From contig NC_081410.1 in the NCBI RefSeq assembly GCF_030272615.1, positions 509,761,442 through 509,825,441 on the forward strand: a stretch of 64,000 nt of DNA. Direction: 5' to 3'. Below the pieces are notes generated by a model. That model was not told the DNA's origin and did not search any database. It was given only the letters and a program-made list of their open reading frames with translations. Shown one piece after another: positions 57,435 through 64,000 of the stretch (positions are counted from its first letter, which is position 1; every line of letters starts with the position of its first letter). Source of the stretch: Cryptomeria japonica. Lineage: Eukaryota; Streptophyta; Pinopsida; Cupressales; Cupressaceae. The position numbers and the translations under genes were made by a program.

Positions 57435-58080
57435 GTCACTATGCAAATGGAATTTTTAAAGGATGATGTATGATATGCAACTAAATGCAAACTAAATAGA
57501 TGAAAATGCAATCTATGGCAACAATGCAACCTATGTTTTTGTTGTTTTTGAAGATTTTGGACAAACTTTTGGAATGCAAATCTAAGAAAGAGACCCTTAG
57601 GAAATTGAAATGACGTCTAGACCTCAAAGGACAAAAGGACCAAGTGACAAAAGGACAAAATGACAATGTCTCCCCTATATGCTTGGATACTAAGCTAGGT
57701 TTGACCAAATGACATTGATGACAAAAAGACAAAAGTTTGATAAGGTCTAGACTTCCTAACAATGACTTAGGGTTTATCAAAGATTTGGAATTACTCAAGT
57801 ATGACAAAACCTAGTTTTGACACTATATGCAAAGGGACAATTACTATGCAAATGACCCTAATATGATATGATAATGACCTAAACTTAATGAAAGGACCTA
57901 GGGTATGCAAATGCAAATGTATGACAATGGCATTACTCTAATGCAAGAGGACCCATGCAAATGGATGACCCTTATTGATATGCAAAGGAATATGACCTAG
58001 GTGAAACCTAACCTTGGTAGTTGACAATGAATTTGCAAAATGCAAACCTAGGATGAACCTAATGTTAGACATGCAATATG

Positions 58081-58170
58081 ACACCTAAGTGAAGACCTAA
58101 TAATGACATGCAAGGGGACACCTAAATGAGAACCTAATAAGGACATGCAAATGGACACCTAAATGAAATG
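58081..58170. repeat. 37-bp tandem repeat in the E leader
   Basis: ACACCTAAATGAGAACCTAA-type units start at 58081, 58118 and 58155 (the last partial). Spacing is exactly 37 bp. Confidence 0.75.
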
Positions 58171-59441
58171 AACCAAGTGGAATGCAAGAATGATGCTCTA
58201 AGCCCTAAGTATGGACAATGGAGGACCTAAATCTAAGTGACATGAATGTTGAGACAAGATTTTGAAAAATGTTTGACAACCATGTTTGAAGGTGTTTTGA
58301 ACTTTGTTGAATGAAATACTCTTGTGTTTAACCTTGTTTTGAATCAATTTGTCTTGTTTTTGAAATGAGACACAATTCAACTTTTGACAAGCAAAGAAGA
58401 CAAGATATTTCAACTTAGACTCAAGACAATCATGCTCATTCACACATTTCTTATGGTAGGTAAGGACATTAGGTACTTGCGAGGTAGACTCATTATGGGA
58501 TTCAAGGAGAATACATAGATGCTTGACCCCACGGGCTCCTCTCCATGGCACTCACTTCTCAGGGCAGCCAGGCATCAGTCCCCATGGAAATCTCCCCATG
58601 GCAAACTTAGTATCTCTTCCAAGTATCTGAACTTGTCCATCTCAAGCAACTAGAAGGATTTTTTGGCCTCTAAATACAAGGTGTTTAGTCAGGATTTTTG
58701 TTAAGCGTTACTCCTTGGTGTCACGCAAGCGTTATTGAGACATTAAGCCCACCAAGATACCAAACAAATGTAGTCGCGCAAGCACGATTTAGACCTTGAG
58801 GCCCTACTTAGATGTTGATATGAGAAAGAGTCCAAGGGTCATCACTTCCCAAGTAACTACAATTCCCACGTAACCCTTCCTTCAAAGCTTTCGCCCATCA
58901 GGTATTTGTTTATAGTGAGTTAGAATGCCAAGGTATTCTAGCCATACTCACTTTGGGTCGTTCCCTTCTCACGATTATCACTTGCTTGCAAAAGCAAATG
59001 GTCAGAAAGGCAGGCCCTCTAAAGGTGACACACAATCAAAAACATGAGCATGGTATCGAAGATCTAGATTTCTGATCACCCTAAGAAGGATGAGAGCATA
59101 CTCTCCTACTCCAATGTCAAACTCAACAATCAAAGAAAACATACATTCATTCCAACCTATTTAGAAATCATACTAGGTGCCTAAATATGAATTTCAAACA
59201 CAAAGTTTAGTTGTAATCCAAGGCAACCTGCAAAACCACTAAGTTAGAAGTTTGATATGTTTGATCTTTGACTATTGAACCTGCATAAAACTCGTTAGTA
59301 GTTTCATCTTTGTCTTTTCCATGTGTAATTCCAAGATGCTACACAAAGAATTAGAACCATAAAACCAAAAAGTAGAAACAGAATGCAAAACAAATCAATT
59401 TGCAAGTAAAAACACTGCTTTTTTTACCTCTGTTTCTGGCC

Positions 59442-59741
59442 TTACACAAGCGCATAATGCATTACACAAGTGCAGAATGCATTACACAGGTGCAGGATTG
59501 CCTACACAGTCGCAAGATTGCCTACACAGGCACAGAAGTACTCACACAGGCGTAGGATGCATTACACAAGTGCAGAATGCATTACACAAGCACAGAATGC
59601 ATTACACAGGCGTAGGATTGCTCACATAGGCGCATGATTGCCTACACAAGCGCAAAATTACTCACACAGGCGCAAGATGCATTACAAAAGTGCAGGATTG
59701 CCTACACAAGCGTAGATCCCTCCTACACAGGCGTAGAAGTG
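59442..59741. repeat. 20-bp minisatellite in the E leader
   Basis: About 15 head-to-tail copies of TACACAGGCGCAGGATTGCC-like units, 20 to 21 bp each, diverged from one another, with alternating GCGCA, GTGCA and GCGTA cores. The period is not a multiple of three and the frame is not kept, so it is noncoding. Confidence 0.88.
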
Positions 59742-59830
59742 TCTAGAAAGCTCTGGGTCGCCCTATTTCTTGAGTTTTTCACCTGCAAATCAACTCAAAA
59801 GCACTCAAAAGCATGGTTAGGGGTTTAGTT

Positions 59831-59851
59831 CACGTCGGGTTCACCAATTAA
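59831..59851 (-). other. Primer binding site of E
   Basis: After the LTR end CCTACA the minus strand reads TTAAT then TGGTGAACCCGACGTG. It starts with the expected TGG. I could not assign the tRNA. Confidence 0.6.
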
Positions 59852-61153
59852 TGTAGGCTAGGAATTGGGAAATCATCACAGCAAATATCAATATTAGTCA
59901 TTAGCTCAATCATGAAAGCTCAAATGCAATGATCAATCCTAATTACATCCAATAAAGACATGAAAACAAAACATTCAAGATTTGAAAATTAAGCAAACCA
60001 AATGCAGATTTGAATGTCTCCTTCATGTGGCTCCATTGTCCTTCTTTCTCCTTCAAATAGCTTTGTTGTGGATCTCACCTACTAGTGCATGATCATGATA
60101 TGAAAGCAAGTAGACAAGATGATTGCTCAAGAATACTCCAAGCGTGATTGATTCGGGAAACTGATTCGAAAAAGTGATTCATTTGATAAGGTGATTAGAT
60201 GGGATTGAAGAAAATCATCCAATTTATAGACAAATTGGAGAAAAGATCAAATTAGCATGAAGAGATTCAAATGGAAATTGCAAATCAATATGACAAATTA
60301 TGACAAATTATGACAAATTTGCACTTTCTATGCAAAATTGATTGATTGATAATTCATGACAAGATTATGACAAATTTCTATGTCAAAATTGACTGATTGT
60401 CAATTATGACAAATTATGACAAATTGAAATGTCATTCCCTTGAAATTAGGAGAAAAATAGTAGGAAATTGAATTAGAAATTAGGAAAATTAGAAAATTGG
60501 AAAATTAGGAATTAAGTGAATTAATTAACAATTTTTCATTTATTAATTAATTCACAAAAAGGGAGGAATTAGTTAGCCAATTAAATAAACATTTAATTGT
60601 GACAAGAAGACTTAGGATAAATAAATAAATTATTTAACCTAGAGGGAGAAATGACAAACAAGGTTAAATGAATAAATCATGAAACCCTAGAAGATGAATT
60701 AGAAATGCAAGGACGACAATTAGGTCTTGATGTAAGATTGATGTAGGGTCGATTTAATCATGATTCTGACTTGATAAATGATTTGATTGATAAACAATTG
60801 AAATTGGTTGACAAATTGACCAATATTGATAAAGAGACCAAATTGATATGTGCCAATTGACATGATTGAAGAGGACAAGGATCGATGACAAATTGATCAC
60901 AAAATTGACAAGATTGACAAGGACGAGGATCGATGACAAATCGATCTCAAAATGAAAAGATTGATAAGAGGACAAAACCCTAATTCAAAAGCGATAAAAA
61001 TGAGGAATGCAGAAGGACTCAATGCTCACAAATGATAATGACCAAGTACGCAACATAGAAGAAATGTTAATGCGATGTAAAAACCTAAAATAAGGCAATG
61101 CGCCAATGTTAAAGTATAACTCCGCAAGCGTTGACCATTTTTGGGTGTCTACA
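59852..61153 (-). repeat. 5' LTR of E (1302 bp)
   Basis: Paired with 51051-52341. From TGTAGGCTAGG to GGTGTCTACA, then TTTTC and the remainder of the D LTR. Confidence 0.95.
60223..60228 (-). promoter_or_regulatory. TATA-like box in the 5' LTR of E
   Basis: TATAAA on the minus strand in the context TGTCTATAAATTGG. The same in the other LTR at 51421-51426. Confidence 0.4.
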
Positions 61154-61524
61154 TTTTCTACGTATAAATATTTGTGTCATATGGTGAATGTTTTTGTTGT
61201 TATGATCTTATTTGTTGATTTGATTAACTACTTAACTATTCTGATAAGGCATGATAACTGGAAGCATTGATAGATTGAACATGTTGACATATGATTAAGC
61301 ATTTTGATGTTTACAAGATTGAAGATGTTTACTGTTAAGTTGGTATAATAGTTAACCAGTTCATGTTGAGTATTCTTATGAGTATTGATCTTGATAGTGA
61401 AAGTTTACGTTGTGAGTTTGAATTTAAGTTTGGGAAGTTTGTATCAGTTTTTCAGTTTACTGATTCACTCCCCCCCCCCCCACTTATTAATCTACCAGAT
61501 ACTTATTCTTTCAGCATACCATCA
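61154..61524 (+). repeat. 3' LTR of D, second part
   Basis: Resumes as TTTTCTACGTATAAATATTTGTG, matching 45107 onward, and ends ATACCATCA. It contains a C12 run near 61471 where the 5' LTR has C7. Confidence 0.93.
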
Positions 61525-63493
61525 CCATCTCTGGTCTCATTTATTATCTCATTGACTCTACCCATCATTAAGCTTGTTTGTGGGCGTTTGCTACTAAAAA
61601 TTATTATGTTGGCAACATCTATACATCTTTTCATTTCCTCATTATTTCTAGAACCACAAATGCCCAAATGTTCAACTTCTTTAATTTCCCTATCTCTCTT
61701 GACTGCATCTGATCTTCTTGAATCCAATTTATTATATAAAGATAAAGGAATTTCCTTCAAAATTTCTACCAAAGCCTTCGTATATATGTCTATATGTAAC
61801 AAAATTGCTTCTTCTATTTTATTTTGCTCATTTTCATCTAAATGTTCATAAAAATTTGACACATCCTTCAAAGTTCCATCTTTTGTTACCTCATCAATTA
61901 ACTCTACACAAGTCATATTACCATATTCGGTTGCTTCATCACTCTTTTTCTTCTTCTTGCTGGGGGTTGTAGGAGCAGATGGATCCGGCTTCCTCTTCTA
62001 AGTAGGTTTCCTTGTCGGAGGTGTGGATGTTGTTGTTACCTTTCTTACTAGCTTCCTCCTTGGCTCTGCCTTCTTCTCTTCTACAAGAGGCTTGTCATAT
62101 TTCTTCCTTTGTACCCTTCTGAATGCAAGAGATTGATTATCCTTTATATCCAAGTTTGAAGTGATAGGAGATATGAAATTATATGGCCTGTTTACTTCAA
62201 GAGTACTTTTTACTATAGTTGTTGCAACTGCCATTACCGGTTGATCTACTGGTTTAGATCTAGAACCTAGTTTTGCATCTATCCTGTGAATCATATTTTA
62301 AACAAAGGCAAACATTTTGTCTATTTTCTTTTCCCTTCTTTTCTTATTGAAGCCAATTTTAACTTCAAGAGCCTTGTCATCCAAAGGAGCATCGATCAAC
62401 ATTTTAGCATACAGTTCCAAGATGTTGTCATCAACTTCATATCCCAATTCAGTGACCCATATCGTTATTAGTTCCACTGCTTCCATGAGGGTCTCATCTG
62501 TTTTTACCATGAAGAAGCTATTAGTGGAGTATTTCTCCATAATGTGTTTGGAGATTCTCTCCCTCGGTCTCATGTTCTCTTGAAAAGTTTTAAAGAAGCC
62601 CCATAACTTCTCATCCATGTTGCTTCCAAGACTGGTGACTGCATCTTTAATCTGCATTCTTACCAGTATGTGATGAGCACAACATTTCTTTCCCAAACCT
62701 CATAGCTCATTCATGAAATATAGAATCAAACATGCAATAAGGTTGTCAAATCGGAATGTTCCTTTCTTGACACCTTTGATCTTGCCAATATTTAACATTA
62801 ATTCACTTCTTAACCATTCACACAAGTCATACTTTCCATTATTCTTTATCATTTGATATGCAGCGTGGATATAGGAACTGGCAACAGAGTTTAATCTACT
62901 TGATTGTGTTACCTTGTAGCCGATGATCATGCTGGAAAATTTTACATCTGTATCTTTGATAGTGTTGATCCTCATCGACCTTCCATCATGGGTTGCGTTG
63001 TGATCTTTTCAACCTCAGTGTTGGAGATCTTCTTCCCTAGCACTTGTCCGACTTTGGGTAAGCTGGTGACCACTTGAATTGCTTCTTTGTTGATCATGTA
63101 AGGCTGGTCCAGTCACATGAATTCATTATGGACCCTTCTCAGAACATATCTAATCATTTCATCCTTGAATTCTAGTATATACAAGATTCCAGTTAACCCT
63201 AGGTCTTCAATTATTTGATATTATGGCTTGATTGTTCTAGAGTTGCCTAGTATCATAGATTGATACATTCCCTTAATTTCCTCCATGCCTAAATCCTCCA
63301 AGGTGTAGTGAATATAGGCCCTAACATCTTCCACATAAGCTACACCATTGGGAACCCTTGAAAATGCACCAGAAGAGTCTTCCTTCTTTTCTATTTGAGG
63401 AACTTCCTTGAAAATAGGTCTAAGACTATCCTTAACCTCAACAAAAGTGGGATTCGCAATGAAAGTAGGAGAAGATGATGATCCAGATACCAT
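61525..63493 (-). pseudogene. ORF2 of F, N-terminal and central part
   Basis: Starts at the ATG 63493-63491 (MVSGSSSSPTFIANPTF). Ordered pieces: GVAYVEDVRAYIHYTLEDLG, then YMINKEAIQVVTSLPKVGQV, the conserved domain at 62700-62975 (INTIKDTDVKFSSMII, NSVASSYIHAAYQMIK, DLCEWLRSELMLN), a segment with HIMEKYSTNSFFMVKTDET (62298-62696), basic patches (RRKLVRKVTTT, KKKKSDEAT), and an acidic helical part (YEHLDENEQNKIEEAILLH) that stops at the D insertion. It matches C ORF2 piece by piece in the same order. Frames change at a few points. Function unknown; no enzyme motif. Confidence 0.68.
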
Positions 63494-63863
63494 TTCAAAG
63501 AAATACCCAGATAATGATTGTCGGTTTGAAAGATCTTGATCACTTCTCAGATAATTGTTGGAAGTCTTTTAGAATACCTTTGTTATCTCTTGATCGTCTG
63601 TGATTCACCTTTGCTTCAATCTAGTTTTCTCGAGTGTTGGATGAGTGAAAATGAATCCATGTTCCCTTTTTATCAGCGAGTAAACCCTAATCCTTCACTA
63701 TCATAAATGCTTAGCGGTGCACCCTACCGGATGCCGGTTTTATAGTTTTATGTTAGTTAAACCTCCATCAATGATAAATACCACTCTCCGGATTTCTTTC
63801 CTGATATCTTTTGGGGAATATGCAAGATTTGTAATGAATTTTCCAACCCCTAAGGCTTTTGCC
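63494..63863 (-). other. Spacer between ORF1 and ORF2 of F
   Basis: About 370 bp, with GTAAACCCTAATCC like the C spacer. No protein recognised. Confidence 0.5.
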
Positions 63864-64000
63864 TCAATTACTGATTGAATTTCCTACCGGTCCAGGAATG
63901 ATTTGTTCTACCAGTGGAGTTACTGGTGCAGTTTCTAGTGTAGGTGCATCTCCACTTGGTTCTTCAAATTTTCTAACCCATCTCTTGGTGTGATCATGTT
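63864..64000 (-). CDS. ORF1 of F, C-terminal end (partial, runs off the window)
   Basis: Open from the right edge to the stop TGA at 63866-63864: HDHTKRWVRKFEEPSGDAPT, then Val/Thr/Pro-rich to VGNSISN. Its position before the spacer and ORF2 is the same as the C ORF1 end (SNDIPVTPEGNIDVD). The upstream part with knuckles, if present, lies outside the window. Only 44 codons are visible, so this rests mainly on layout. Confidence 0.5.
   Translation of the reverse strand, partial: HDHTKRWVRKFEEPSGDAPTLETAPVTPLVEQIIPGPVGNSISN

Larger units (their letters stand above)
57435..59851 (-). other. Long 5' leader of E
   Basis: About 2.4 kb between the primer site and the large ORF. It contains a 37-bp tandem repeat at 58081-58170 and a 20-bp minisatellite at 59442-59741. 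The open frame at 58198-58551 (minus) shows no family signature. Leaders of this size occur in some plant gypsy elements. Confidence 0.6.
51051..61153 (-). mobile_element. Pol-less gypsy-type LTR element E (10103 bp) in the 3' LTR of D
   Basis: LTRs of 1291 and 1302 bp are nearly identical by eye. A perfect TTTTC duplication is at 51046-51050 and 61154-61158. The polypurine tract and long 3' tail match the style of H, so it is gypsy type, minus sense. The 7.5-kb interior has one large Pro/Ser/Gln-rich ORF region (54591-57434) and no PR, RT, RNase H or integrase on either strand. It is the innermost insertion, with closely similar LTRs, so it is likely the youngest. Confidence 0.9.
44018..61524 (+). 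mobile_element. Ty1/copia LTR retrotransposon D, nearly complete, 3' LTR split by E
   Basis: The only plus-strand element. 5' LTR 44018-45451, interior 45452-49964, 3' LTR 49965-51050 and 61154-61524 around E. A perfect CCATC duplication flanks it (44013-44017 and 61525-61529), inside ORF2 of F. Gag, PR, INT, RT and RNase H are all present with a handful of stops and one clear frameshift. It is a different family from A/B by LTR and protein sequence but has the same conserved LTR blocks. Length without E is about 7.4 kb. Confidence 0.93.
6014..64000 (-). mobile_element. Ty3/gypsy LTR retrotransposon H, host of the whole nest (extends past window)
   Basis: H is the base layer. Its own sequence is 6014-7372, 13403-14418, 22096-23730, 30367-30437 and 36976-41627, about 8.7 kb. 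All pieces are on the minus strand and join correctly once the inserted elements are removed. Reading right to left the order is protease, reverse transcriptase, RNase H, integrase, long noncoding tail, polypurine tract, 3' LTR, which is Ty3/gypsy order. The integrase wording (CQVHGDLIHAPT, PYYPQGNGQVEASNK) resembles the Tat/Ogre branch as I know it. Gag and the 5' LTR must lie to the right of the window. The exact left boundary (6014) is a guess, placed at a TG before GGGATTAG. Confidence 0.8.
41628..64000 (-). mobile_element. Pol-less copia-type LTR element F, relative of C (runs past window)
   Basis: The left boundary is the start of a 3' LTR (41628-42508). Internal sequence is 42509-44017 and, after removal of D, 61525-64000. 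Minus-strand sense. ORF2 is split by D, with CCATC on both sides. The C-terminal end of ORF1 is visible at the right edge. Layout and ORF2 sequence follow element C. The right end, 5' LTR and own target duplication are not in the window. Confidence 0.82.

Noticed and set aside
58198-58551. 117-codon minus-strand frame in the E leader
   Set aside because: No ATG context, domain or repeat in another element to support it. It is left as leader sequence.
59442-59741. CRISPR-like appearance of a regular short repeat array
   Set aside because: Units are head to tail without unique spacers, inside an LTR element of a plant genome. It is a minisatellite.
59831-59851. Assigning the E primer site to a named plant tRNA
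   Set aside because: TGGTGAACCCGACGTG did not fit any tRNA 3' end I could recall with confidence, so only the TGG start and position are used.
1-64000. Host genes, tRNA, rRNA or organelle-derived segments
   Set aside because: No exon-like conserved protein, tRNA-like fold or organelle sequence was recognised on either strand. All protein similarity found is to retroelements.

Overview
This window is plant nuclear DNA made almost entirely of nested LTR retrotransposons. It is AT-rich, and I recognise no host gene, tRNA, rRNA or organellar insert. The density and depth of nesting suggest a large, slowly purged plant genome. A conifer-like gymnosperm is my guess from general knowledge, not something the sequence proves.

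Layout. A Ty1/copia element J (minus strand) occupies 1-4413. Its left part lies outside the window and its integrase is split by a 975-bp terminal-inverted-repeat element K (597-1571). About 1.6 kb of unassigned sequence follows (4414-6013). From about 6014 to the right edge everything is one stack built on an old minus-strand Ty3/gypsy element H. H retains a 3' LTR (6014-7372 plus 13403-13442), a polypurine tract, a long 3' noncoding tail, integrase, RNase H, reverse transcriptase and protease. Its gag and 5' LTR lie beyond the window. Inserted into H are: I (7373-13402, a pol-less gypsy-like element, in the H LTR), C (14419-22095, a pol-less copia-type element, in the H tail), A (23731-30366) and B (30438-36975) (two copia elements of one family, 71 bp apart in the integrase gene), and F (from 41628 past the right edge, a relative of C). 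F is split by D (44018-61524), the only plus-strand element, a nearly complete copia. The 3' LTR of D is split by E (51051-61153), a 10.1-kb pol-less gypsy-type element. Target-site duplications support the boundaries: perfect for I (AATAT), C (ATTAC), D (CCATC) and E (TTTTC), slightly decayed for A and B. Maximum nesting depth is four (E in D in F in H).

How the parts relate. A, B, D and J carry recognisable Gag-PR-INT-RT-RNaseH in copia order, all broken by stops, frameshifts or deletions. C and F share with them the initiator-Met-type primer site (visible for C), the polypurine-tract block, the U3 motif and the R/U5 block, but carry no pol. Instead C has ORF1 (coiled coil plus three CCHC knuckles) and both have a large ORF2 of unknown function that is alignable between C and F. 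They look like a family of protein-coding non-autonomous elements that would depend on copia enzymes. E and I stand in a similar position toward gypsy elements. E shares its 3' tail organisation and polypurine tract with H but has only a Pro/Ser/Gln-rich ORF of about 950 codons. I has a gypsy Gag domain followed by an ORF with a likely membrane segment. The ORF2 family of C/F and the E ORF are the best candidates for something undescribed.

All coordinates and similarities were read by eye. No alignment, database search or divergence calculation was run.
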